From NCBI GenBank assembly GCA_030688115.1, contig JAUYIX010000029.1:1-13653 (forward strand): a stretch of DNA of 13,653 nt, written 5' to 3'. Positions within the stretch are counted from its first letter, which is position 1; the number at the start of each line of letters is the position of its first letter. The stretch comes from a bacterium. GTDB taxonomy: Bacteria; Patescibacteriota; JAUYIX01. Both the position numbers and the translations under genes were made by a program. Below the pieces are notes generated by a model. The model saw only the letters and a program-made list of their open reading frames with translations. It did no database searches and had not been told where the DNA came from. Positions 1 to 6,727 of the stretch are shown here, piece after piece.

Positions 1-109
1 CCTCCTTACCATCACCGGCAGCCAGCACACGGTAGCCCCGTTTACTAAGTTGCTCACCCAAGATCTTTTGAAGTGAGGATTCGTCCTCGATAATTAAGAT
101 TGTCTTCAT
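1..109 (-). CDS. Response regulator receiver domain (partial, N-terminal 36 residues)
   Basis: Only the beginning of this gene is in the window; it runs off the left edge. The ATG is at 107-109 and the visible protein starts MKTILIIEDESSLQKIL. This is the first beta strand and acidic pocket (E-D-E, residues 8-10) of a CheY-like receiver, followed by the first helix and a second strand (GYRVLAA). The phosphoacceptor Asp and any output domain are outside the window, so it is unknown whether the protein binds DNA. The gene starts 5 nt after the histidine kinase stop codon and is the obvious cognate regulator for that kinase. No Shine-Dalgarno sequence precedes the start, so translation probably relies on coupling to the kinase gene. 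Receiver identity is secure; the output is not known. Confidence 0.85.
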   Translation of the reverse strand, partial: MKTILIIEDESSLQKILGEQLSKRGYRVLAAGDGKE

Positions 110-114
110 TGTAG

Positions 115-2271
115 TTATTTTGTTGGGCCCGTTGATAGACGCTTAGACCCTGTGCGTGCCCTCATACCGGAGAGTGGGATGGTGGCATAAAAGGACGAAC
201 CTTTGTTCTCCTTGGAGGTAAACCAGATGGCGCCACCCAGGCTCTCTAAAATAGACTTACTAATGTACAATCCGAGTCCCGTACCGGTGGTGTCCTTCAT
301 TTTTACATTATCAGCTCTAAACAGTTTTGAAAAGATCTGGTGTTGCTGCGCCTCGGGGATCCCGTAGCCCGAATCGGTTACCGCTATCGTCACGCTATTG
401 CTCATTATTTTACGACCGCCAAAGTACTCCCGAGCTTGCGACTGCGCAATCACAAGTTTTACACTCCCACCCGGCGGAGTATATTTAACCGCATTTGATA
501 GCAGGTTCTGAAAAATTATTAAAGTAAGGTTGCGGTCCGCTTCGATCGTAAGCGGAGCACGCTCTGAGTCGACTGTCAGGGATAATTTTTTTTGATTAAT
601 CATGGGCTCTAACTCCTTGATGACAGCCTCACTGATATTTATCAGGCTGACCGTTTGGGGTTCAATCGCAAATGTACCCATCTCGAGACGTGAGACATTA
701 AGCAGCGCATTAACGAGTTCGACCATGCGACGGTTGGCCCGATAGACCTCTTTAATATAGTCAGACTGCTCCTTGCTGAGCTTGCCTGCGTCTCCTCCCA
801 GCAACATCTCTGCATACCAACTGACCGTCGAGAGCGGGGTCCGGAGCTGGTGCGACGCCAGCGAAACGAACTCGGTCTTAGCCTTATCAACCTCAGACTC
901 GATAGTCGTATCTCTAAAAACCACAACCGCGCCAATTGTTTTTTTATCGACCAAAATTGGGGCCGCGGTTAGCGCTATGCTAAAACTATGTCCGCGGGCG
1001 CTAGCGAGCAGCCAGCCTTTTTTGCCTATAGCGGGAGTATTTGTTGTAAGTGCCTGGTTTACCGCGCTATCCTCAAACTTAAGAGGTGCGCCTTGGTCGT
1101 CAAGCACCCCGACATCCGTTGGCCAGACCTTGCCGACCATATCTTTTGTGGTTGCACCAAGCATTTGTTCTGCCGCCCTGTTGAGATAGGTAATACGTGC
1201 TTGGTGATCGGTCAACACAAGGCCCTCTCCAACGCTGTAAATAATCGCCTCGTCTTTGGCTTTCTCCACTTCTATGCGTTTTTTTGCAATATCAAAGTCC
1301 TCCAAGACATTGAGCATGGCTTGTTTGGTAACCTTGAGTTCTTCAACGTTTTTACCCAGCTCCCAATCTTTAGTTTGGAGAATTTCCAGTGAATGTTGGG
1401 CGCGCGACCTCTCGCGCTCTAGGTCGACATTAATGGCTTGATAGAGTTTTTGTTTTTTTTGGCCGCTCTTAAATAATTTATAAGACGAGATAGCGAGGCC
1501 GACAAACATACTGGCATAGGCGAACATACGCACCGTAAGTGCCGCAACATACTCGCTGTCGTTAAGTTGTTCAGAAAACGGCATATAAACGGCATGAGCC
1601 AAAAACAAAAGGATGAACGAAATTATCAACCAGTGCTCAAAGGCGTTGAACCGCCAACGCCCCCTGTAGAGATAACCGATAATCACAATCCCCAGTAAAA
1701 TTGAAGGGATAATCTCGATCGGCCGAGAAAAAACACCAAACTCAACATATGGTTGCGGCAATGGAATAACATACATCGCCACAGCAATCGCAACCACGGT
1801 CACTCCGGCGCTAAGGTAAATAAGCCAGGGTTTGATAGCAACAACCCGGTTTTTTAGGATTTGGCCCTGTATGCCCAAAAACAAACTGAATAGCATCACC
1901 GCTACCAGATAAAGACCATTGACGAACCAGACCGACAAGGAGACCGTGGCAAGCGGGATCGGGATACGATACAAAAATATGTCGCTGAGGATGGTTGCCT
2001 CGTAGCCATTGAACAGCGCTGCTCCAAAAAAGGCCACTCCGACAAATAGAAAGAGTAGCTCCTGCCTGGAATAATATCTGATCAGTGCCATTACACTTAC
2101 GAGCACGGCGTACAAAGTCGTGAGCCAAACGAGAATTGCGGCGACTTGAAAAGGATGAACCAAATCGCCTCGCGCGACAACAAGATACAGCAGCGCCACA
2201 ACACAGAATGTTGCCAGACTACTTACTGATCGCACGAGAACTCGTTTTTGTTTTACCGGTTGTCTATCCAT
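115..2271 (-). CDS. Membrane histidine kinase with multi-TM sensor, PAS, HisKA and HATPase
   Basis: This is a 718-residue sensor kinase that would autophosphorylate on His and pass the phosphate to a response regulator. Residues about 15-265 hold seven or eight hydrophobic segments, resembling MASE-type integral membrane sensor domains; the subfamily is uncertain. Residues about 280-340 look like a coiled coil. A PAS domain follows (about 342-458, ending VVFRDTT). The HisKA H-box is ASHQLRTPL with His474, having Gln where Glu or Asp is most common. The ATPase has N-box NLLSNAVKY (589-597), G1 DSGYG (633-637), F-box FSKLF (647-651) and G2 GTGLGL (663-668), so it looks catalytically complete. 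I chose the ATG at 2271. A TTG at 2304 in the same frame would give 11 more residues but overlaps the upstream gene by 41 nt and is a poorer start. The ATG overlaps the CHASE-PAS stop by 8 nt, implying translational coupling. The WYAEMLL and GDAGKL stretch after the H-box is typical of kinases I associate with Patescibacteria. Confidence 0.93.
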   Translation of the reverse strand: MDRQPVKQKRVLVRSVSSLATFCVVALLYLVVARGDLVHPFQVAAILVWLTTLYAVLVSVMALIRYYSRQELLFLFVGVAFFGAALFNGYEATILSDIFLYRIPIPLATVSLSVWFVNGLYLVAVMLFSLFLGIQGQILKNRVVAIKPWLIYLSAGVTVVAIAVAMYVIPLPQPYVEFGVFSRPIEIIPSILLGIVIIGYLYRGRWRFNAFEHWLIISFILLFLAHAVYMPFSEQLNDSEYVAALTVRMFAYASMFVGLAISSYKLFKSGQKKQKLYQAINVDLERERSRAQHSLEILQTKDWELGKNVEELKVTKQAMLNVLEDFDIAKKRIEVEKAKDEAIIYSVGEGLVLTDHQARITYLNRAAEQMLGATTKDMVGKVWPTDVGVLDDQGAPLKFEDSAVNQALTTNTPAIGKKGWLLASARGHSFSIALTAAPILVDKKTIGAVVVFRDTTIESEVDKAKTEFVSLASHQLRTPLSTVSWYAEMLLGGDAGKLSKEQSDYIKEVYRANRRMVELVNALLNVSRLEMGTFAIEPQTVSLINISEAVIKELEPMINQKKLSLTVDSERAPLTIEADRNLTLIIFQNLLSNAVKYTPPGGSVKLVIAQSQAREYFGGRKIMSNSVTIAVTDSGYGIPEAQQHQIFSKLFRADNVKMKDTTGTGLGLYISKSILESLGGAIWFTSKENKGSSFYATIPLSGMRARTGSKRLSTGPTK

Positions 2272-3742
2272 TATCCGCTGCTCCGCCCTGTCGCAGCTTA
2301 TCAATGGTCTGCTTAAGCTCCGACATTTTTATCTCACGGCCAACCATAAACTTGTTGACACGCTCTAACTCATCTTTTTGTTTTTGCAACTCCTTCAGGA
2401 GTTGGCTCTTCTCGGTGGTATCTCTAAATACGACTTGGACAGACTGTACGCGGTCATTTTTTTTGATAGGCCGTGCATTGACTTCATATATACGCTTGGT
2501 GCCATTTTTATGTTTGACCTCTACCTCATAGGGTTTATGCATCTTGCCCCGCAGGCTCACAGAAAAGTTTTTGAGGGTGAGTGGTATCGACATTGGGCTT
2601 ATGACCCCTATCTTTGTAAAGAGTTTTCCAATCAGCTCGGGTCTGCTCAATCCGGAAGCGTCTAGCGCTGCCTGGTTGACCCGTATGATATGACCAAGTC
2701 TATTAAGAGAGACGATCGGGTCCGGCAGTCCCTCAAATACATCGGAGTATTTTTGTTCGCTGGTTTCTAGATCTTCTACCGTCTCTTTAACGCGTGCGTA
2801 TGCTTTAGATCGAGCCTTGGCGAGGTAATAGATCAATAGCGCTATAGATGTGCTTATCAACAGACCGATAAATGGTACTAAGATCGGCACCCAGCGCACA
2901 AAAAACCCGGCAATGTATTGACTGCCATGCACCTGAGCGCGCCATGGCCGATCGCCCAGTCCCACTACGATCTCTGTGGCTAATTTGCTATCAAAATCCT
3001 CAACCAATTCAACGGGGCCGTATTCAAAGATAAGAGAGGATGCGCTCTCCTCTCCATCATATATTTTTATAGCGAGATCGTTCGGCCACGATGATGTATC
3101 AAATATTGAGGAGAGATATACTATGGGATCAATAGCCAGCACAACAACGCCGGCAAAATTATCCTGTCGCTCAGATACGGTTGAAAGAGAAGCACCACTC
3201 GAGTAGATCGGCACAAACATCGAGAACATATCGCTCCCGATACTTTGATTATTTTCTATAGAAGACGTTGCGACTAAACCAGTATCCCTGGCTTTGTTAA
3301 TATTCTCTCGGTACCCGGAGATCGAGTATAGATCGAGCCCTGCCGCCTTTTTTGTGGTTTGATCATCAGCAACTAACGTGGAGAGGGGCAGCGTTGTATC
3401 GTCATCAACAGCCAGGGCATTGCCAACCAAAACAAAGCCGGGCACAGACCCGGCCGTATCCAGGATCTCACTGGCACTAACAAACTCTGCCTCGGTTACG
3501 ATCTCGCTACTCTTATAGAGTACATCGTAAGCCGATAGAATTCCGTTTAAGTTTACGGACGAACTTTCAAAAGACCGCTGGATCGATATAAGCCTCCTAT
3601 CAAAAGTTATCCGTTTACTCTCCCCCGCAGTGCGAGATAAATATATCATCGCGACAATAGTAACCGCGCCAAGCAAAATAAAGACTATCTCAGCAATAAC
3701 ACGTGGCCTTAGTTGGCTGTGTGACTTGCCCGGTTCTGGCAC
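2264..3742 (-). CDS. CHASE-PAS membrane sensor protein without kinase domain
   Basis: This 492-residue protein has a TM helix at about 16-36, an extracytoplasmic region at 37-282, a second TM helix at about 284-308, a PAS domain at about 330-443 (ending VVFRDTT) and a charged coiled-coil tail at about 444-484 containing NKFMVGREIKMSELKQ. The extracytoplasmic part has the CHASE pattern: an amphipathic FESS helix, EAEF, a Leu-Asp-Leu-Tyr segment, KARDTG and a later MFVPIY strand. CHASE domains bind small extracellular ligands; the ligand here cannot be read from sequence. No HisKA, HATPase, GGDEF or EAL follows, so the protein cannot signal alone. Its tail resembles the linker usually found between PAS and later domains of sensor kinases. 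The start is GTG at 3740-3742, chosen because AAGGAGG lies 5 nt upstream. The stop overlaps the kinase ATG by 8 nt, so the two proteins are probably made together and may form one receptor. That partnership is inferred. Confidence 0.88.
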   Translation of the reverse strand: MPEPGKSHSQLRPRVIAEIVFILLGAVTIVAMIYLSRTAGESKRITFDRRLISIQRSFESSSVNLNGILSAYDVLYKSSEIVTEAEFVSASEILDTAGSVPGFVLVGNALAVDDDTTLPLSTLVADDQTTKKAAGLDLYSISGYRENINKARDTGLVATSSIENNQSIGSDMFSMFVPIYSSGASLSTVSERQDNFAGVVVLAIDPIVYLSSIFDTSSWPNDLAIKIYDGEESASSLIFEYGPVELVEDFDSKLATEIVVGLGDRPWRAQVHGSQYIAGFFVRWVPILVPFIGLLISTSIALLIYYLAKARSKAYARVKETVEDLETSEQKYSDVFEGLPDPIVSLNRLGHIIRVNQAALDASGLSRPELIGKLFTKIGVISPMSIPLTLKNFSVSLRGKMHKPYEVEVKHKNGTKRIYEVNARPIKKNDRVQSVQVVFRDTTEKSQLLKELQKQKDELERVNKFMVGREIKMSELKQTIDKLRQGGAADNG

Positions 3743-3747
3743 GAGTA

Positions 3748-3754
3748 CCTCCTT
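3748..3754 (-). promoter_or_regulatory. Strong Shine-Dalgarno site for the CHASE-PAS gene
   Basis: On the minus strand AAGGAGG lies 5 nt before the GTG at 3742. It is the only near-perfect Shine-Dalgarno sequence I found ahead of a gene here, and it decides the GTG start. Its first base is also the last paired base of the hairpin at 3754-3783, so folding of that hairpin could affect ribosome access. Confidence 0.8.
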
Positions 3755-3783
3755 AGCAGCAACAGCTCATGGCTGTTCTGCTA
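3754..3783 (-). promoter_or_regulatory. Intercistronic hairpin over the pilin stop codon
   Basis: In the minus-strand RNA, TAGCAG (3783-3778) pairs with CTGCTA (3759-3754), and AACAGC (3777-3772) pairs with GCTGTT (3766-3761). The loop is 5 nt and one base (3760) is bulged. That gives 12 base pairs, beginning with the pilin stop codon TAG and ending at the Shine-Dalgarno site of the next gene. No T-run follows, so it is not a standard intrinsic terminator. Possible roles are 3' stabilisation of the pilin message, a processing site or a translational gate for the sensor genes. The structure is visible in sequence; the role is inferred. Confidence 0.6.
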
Positions 3784-4248
3784 GCGAATTACACTGATAG
3801 TAGAGTTTTCTGCGTCCGGTGCTGATACGGTAATGCGGCCGTTAACCGACTGAGAGATCTCGTAGCAAGAGGAGTCGGCTGTTGTACACTGCGGATCCTC
3901 CGGTATGGCCACAAGATATGTTTCTGATGCAAACAACACTCCTAAGTCAACCGCACCGGCGGTTACACAAGCGGCACCCGTGGTCGTGCAAATCTCCGTT
4001 AGTGTACCTGTTATCCCGGATGGAATGTCTCCGTCGTTATCGATTGAGTACTGGTAAACCGCATTAATGATCGTGTTCACGTCAGCGCGGCGCCCTGCGT
4101 CGCGCGAGTCCGAGAGCTGTTTGCTTGGGTTGATCGCTACGATCACGATTGCCGCAAGAATGGCTATGATTGCAATAACCAACAAAACCTCGAGCAATGT
4201 GAAGCCGGGCTGCTTTTTGAGGTGGGAGTGTGTTCGCAGGGAGTTCAT
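3781..4248 (-). CDS. pilA: Type IV pilin, probable major subunit
   Basis: This 155-residue prepilin has a short basic leader ending KKQPG, then FTLLEVLLVIAIIAILA. Peptidase cleavage after Gly15 would leave Phe1 and the conserved Glu5 (E20 of the precursor) and a mature protein of 140 residues. The hydrophobic N-terminal helix runs about 16-40 and continues into an amphipathic helix (KQLSDSRDAGRRADVNTI). The globular part has two cysteine pairs with identical spacing, C87/C94 and C121/C128, likely disulfides outside the cell. I chose ATG 4248 because it places the leader normally; reading further upstream gives a long non-pilin extension. The start has no Shine-Dalgarno sequence, but a promoter ends 6 nt before the ATG, so the message may be leaderless. 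It follows the pseudopilin gene by 73 nt. The separate promoter suggests higher expression than the assembly genes, as expected for a main pilus subunit. Whether it is the major subunit or a pseudopilin cannot be settled by sequence alone. Confidence 0.9.
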   Translation of the reverse strand: MNSLRTHSHLKKQPGFTLLEVLLVIAIIAILAAIVIVAINPSKQLSDSRDAGRRADVNTIINAVYQYSIDNDGDIPSGITGTLTEICTTTGAACVTAGAVDLGVLFASETYLVAIPEDPQCTTADSSCYEISQSVNGRITVSAPDAENSTISVIR

Positions 4249-4254
4249 GCGCAC

Positions 4255-4283
4255 ATAGTAGCGGCAATCTATGCGTTTGTTAA
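4255..4283 (-). promoter_or_regulatory. Candidate sigma-70 type promoter for the pilin (leaderless)
   Basis: On the minus strand, TTAACA (4283-4278; 5 of 6 to TTGACA) is followed by a 17-nt spacer and TACTAT (4260-4255; 4 of 6 to TATAAT). Six bases (4254-4249) separate the -10 from the A of the pilin ATG at 4248, so the expected transcription start is the start codon itself. The absence of a ribosome binding site at this gene fits. The match is good for an intergenic region of 73 nt, but it has no experimental support here. Confidence 0.6.
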
Positions 4284-4321
4284 GAGCACTGTGGAAAAGA
4301 AAAACGGGTATGCTAGGTAGT

Positions 4322-4765
4322 TCAATATGAGACCGTGCCCTTGTCATTCAGGATAACCGTCTGCGTATCGCCCAGGACGGATGTAAAGGTAATCGAACCG
4401 GTCACCTGCGGCTCGCCCGTCAATCGGTCAAAGACGATCTCCTGCAACCCCGAGCGCGATATCGTCGTGGGGACGTCAAAGAGCTCATCATATGAGGTGT
4501 CACGCCCGGCATAGGACGGCCCGACAAAAAGCGTAATACTACCCGATTGAACATAGACACCCCAGGTATCATCGAGTTGCACCGATTGCGACAGAGTTTG
4601 CGCACGTCGCAATGTTTGAGCGGTTGTCGTTGCGGCAACCTCAACGTCGTTTTTGATCTGGAACTGCCGATACACCGGTAACGACAGCCCTGCCAGAGAA
4701 GAGATAATGGCTATCGACAAGAGCAGTTCTAGGAGCGTAAAGCCCCGGGCGCGTTTGATGTTCAT
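4322..4765 (-). CDS. Minor pseudopilin, GspH/FimT-like
   Basis: This is a 147-residue prepilin-like protein. The leader MNIKRARG is followed by FTLLELLLSIAIISSLAGL, so cleavage after Gly8 gives Phe1 and Glu5 (E13 of the precursor). The N-terminal hydrophobic helix spans about 9-31. An alpha segment with ATTTAQTLRRAQTLSQ follows, then a beta-rich C-terminal region (residues about 67-147), the layout of GspH/FimT minor pseudopilins that help start pilus assembly. There are no cysteines, unlike the neighbouring pilin. The ATG is at 4763-4765. An AAAGAGG stretch touches the start with no spacer, too close for an ideal Shine-Dalgarno site. The gene begins 33 nt after pilD and most likely shares its transcript. 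The stop is TGA. Pseudopilin class is confident; the exact subfamily is less so. Confidence 0.88.
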   Translation of the reverse strand: MNIKRARGFTLLELLLSIAIISSLAGLSLPVYRQFQIKNDVEVAATTTAQTLRRAQTLSQSVQLDDTWGVYVQSGSITLFVGPSYAGRDTSYDELFDVPTTISRSGLQEIVFDRLTGEPQVTGSITFTSVLGDTQTVILNDKGTVSY

Positions 4766-4798
4766 CCTCTTTAGACTAACGATACCGCCCGGGTCGCA

Positions 4799-5551
4799 CT
4801 AGGGCAATGCTCGCGCGACGATCCAGGGGCCCAGCCATAAAACTAACAGCGTTGCCGGTACTAAAAATGCGCCCATGGGCAGACGATCTTTGACCGACTT
4901 TATTTTGAGCGCCAGCAGCACTAAGGCGATCAGCGATCCACCAACATAGGCGATAAAAAGCACCGCTATGATATACGGCCAACCCACCAGGAGCCCGATG
5001 AGCGCGCCGAGCCTGCTATCACCACTGCCAACCCAGGTACCACCCGATATGAGCCACTGCACCAAAAAAAATCCTCCACCAAGAGCGGCGGCCGCCAGAG
5101 CTGGCACCCAATCCCCTCCCGAAAAAACCACCCAGCCCAGCGCAAGCACCAGCATCGGCACGGTTAACTGGTCAGGCAGTTCTCCATATTTGACATCATA
5201 TAAAAACAGTACAAACAGCGCGCTCACGATTATCAGATGCGCCACCAGTGCAGTTTGACCTAAGGCAAAGGGTGCTAGATACACCGCGATAAAGAACCCT
5301 GCCAGGAGCAGCTCCGCCACGAGATGCCAACCGGCAATACGCTTATTACAGGATTGACAACGCCCCCTCAAAATAATAAAGCCCATTAAAGGGACGAGCT
5401 CCCACCAGGTAAGTTGGCGTTTGCAATGCTCACACTGCGAGCGACCCTTGACCCAGGACCGGCCCGCGTGGTGTCGATCCACAACCGTCAGCAAAAAACT
5501 ACCGAGTGCCAGCCCGAGCAAGCCCAGCAAAACACCGAGAGCAAGCTCCAT
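4799..5551 (-). CDS. pilD: Prepilin peptidase / N-methyltransferase
   Basis: PilD cleaves the leader of prepilins after Gly and, in bifunctional forms, methylates the new N-terminus; it works in the cytoplasmic membrane. The 250-residue protein opens with a hydrophobic helix containing GLALGSFLLTVVDRH. A cytoplasmic zinc-type loop follows with two CxxC pairs (C40/C43 and C65/C68), then six to seven more membrane segments. The aspartyl protease residues are D119 in LYDVKYGELPD and D178 in the GSGDSRL motif (GxGD family). LPMGAFLVPA near residue 224 matches the conserved C-terminal motif. The length is usual for the family. I chose ATG 5551, one base after the pilC stop; an in-frame GTG at 5569 would add six residues and overlap pilC. 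Its substrates are almost certainly the two pilins encoded next. Confidence 0.93.
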   Translation of the reverse strand: MELALGVLLGLLGLALGSFLLTVVDRHHAGRSWVKGRSQCEHCKRQLTWWELVPLMGFIILRGRCQSCNKRIAGWHLVAELLLAGFFIAVYLAPFALGQTALVAHLIIVSALFVLFLYDVKYGELPDQLTVPMLVLALGWVVFSGGDWVPALAAAALGGGFFLVQWLISGGTWVGSGDSRLGALIGLLVGWPYIIAVLFIAYVGGSLIALVLLALKIKSVKDRLPMGAFLVPATLLVLWLGPWIVARALP

Positions 5552-5552
5552 A

Positions 5553-6725
5553 TTAATTGTTGAGCCCACCCAGCAAACTGTAGAGTGGGATTATAACAGC
5601 CAAGGCAACAACCAGTACCGCCAACCAGACCACTACCAAAAGTATCGGCTCAAGAATAATCGCGAGATTTTTGGTTGTTATTTCTGTTTTTGATTCATAA
5701 ATCTCGCCAATCTTGAGCAGCGTATCCGGAAGGTTTGCCGATCGCTCTCCGGCTATAATAATCTGTTGGATCGGCCGAGGGATCAGTTTTTTGATGCCGC
5801 CAAACCCGGCAAAACTGTCCTTGAACGTGCTCCCGTTTGAGATATCCTCTTGCAGATGTTGGTAGAGTCTTTTATAGCTGCGCGCAACCGTTGCCCGCTG
5901 TACCGAGTCAAGCGCATCGCTGATCGGCAAACCGGCGCGCAAGAGCGTCCCCAGCAAAAATCCAAAACGCCCGATCTCAACCTCAAGGATCAAGCGCTTA
6001 ATGCCCGGCAGCTTAAACAACAACTCTTGCCCAAATGATCGCGTTTTTTTATTAAAGAACACAAAATAAAAAGTCAGGATCAAAGCAATGATTATGGCCG
6101 GCATCACATAAACTCCATAGGCCCCCAAAAAGTCCCCCAGTGCAACCATTACCCGAGTTACTACCGGCAAAGTAAGATCCAGCGCATCAAACACCGAGGA
6201 CAAACGAGGTAGAACAAACCAAGCAATCCCGACACCGATTACAACGGTCAGCGACAAAACAAAGGTGGGATACAAGAGTGCCGAGCGTACTTTTGCTCTA
6301 AACTTGCGATCCTTGTCCTCTTGTTCAGCAATAATTTTTAGGTTTTGGGAGAGTCGCCCCGACTCTTCTCCAACACGAATCAACTGCACAACATGTTGCG
6401 GAAAAAGCCCCGACTCTTGGATGGTACGCCAAAGAGGCGCGCCGGCATCGACGGCCTCGCGCATTGACCTGACAATTTTTCGCATTGCGCGCGTTTTGAG
6501 CTCTCCCTCGACGGCATCCAAAACCTCGACAATGTTTAGCCCGGAGCCGATCAGGACACTAAGGTTCTCGACCAGGTACTCTTTTTCTTTGCGACTGATA
6601 AATAGTGCGGTGCGCACCAATTTAGTCGGCTCTGCGGATTTTCCGGCAGTCATTTTGTTGCGCGGGTCTCGTTGAGGGATCGGGTTGGGCGCTTGACCGT
6701 CCGGAATGGCAAAGGCTTGGGCCAT
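5553..6725 (-). CDS. pilC: Type IV pilus inner-membrane platform protein
   Basis: PilC is the polytopic platform that couples the assembly ATPase to pilin insertion. The 390-residue protein holds two repeated T2SSF domains, about 46-170 and 247-370. Their paired signature turns are VGEESGRLSQNL (118-129) and AGERSANLPDTL (325-336). Three membrane helices lie at about 153-172, 207-224 and 357-382, the usual PilC/GspF arrangement. The first 30 or so residues are polar and proline-rich, so a later start at Met25 is possible, but the ATG at 6723-6725 sits 2 nt after the pilB stop, which favours it. No Shine-Dalgarno sequence precedes it, so coupling to pilB translation is likely. The gene immediately precedes pilD on the transcript. 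Confidence 0.94.
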   Translation of the reverse strand: MAQAFAIPDGQAPNPIPQRDPRNKMTAGKSAEPTKLVRTALFISRKEKEYLVENLSVLIGSGLNIVEVLDAVEGELKTRAMRKIVRSMREAVDAGAPLWRTIQESGLFPQHVVQLIRVGEESGRLSQNLKIIAEQEDKDRKFRAKVRSALLYPTFVLSLTVVIGVGIAWFVLPRLSSVFDALDLTLPVVTRVMVALGDFLGAYGVYVMPAIIIALILTFYFVFFNKKTRSFGQELLFKLPGIKRLILEVEIGRFGFLLGTLLRAGLPISDALDSVQRATVARSYKRLYQHLQEDISNGSTFKDSFAGFGGIKKLIPRPIQQIIIAGERSANLPDTLLKIGEIYESKTEITTKNLAIILEPILLVVVWLAVLVVALAVIIPLYSLLGGLNN

Positions 6726-6727
6726 GG

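Noticed and set aside
773..1392. Two overlapping plus-strand open frames inside the histidine kinase gene
   Set aside because: Both are antisense to the PAS and HisKA coding region; their products have no features beyond composition.
2272..2304. TTG start for the histidine kinase
   Set aside because: It adds 11 polar residues not needed for the membrane domain and deepens the overlap with the CHASE-PAS gene; the ATG at 2271 is a better start.
3748..3783. Intrinsic terminator between the pilin and CHASE-PAS genes
   Set aside because: The hairpin is strong but is followed by AGGAGG and a start codon, not a T-run, so it is recorded as an intercistronic hairpin instead.
4249..4347. A 33-residue N-terminal extension of the pilin
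   Set aside because: It would overlap the pseudopilin gene and the promoter, and would put a long extra segment before a leader that is already normal from the ATG at 4248.
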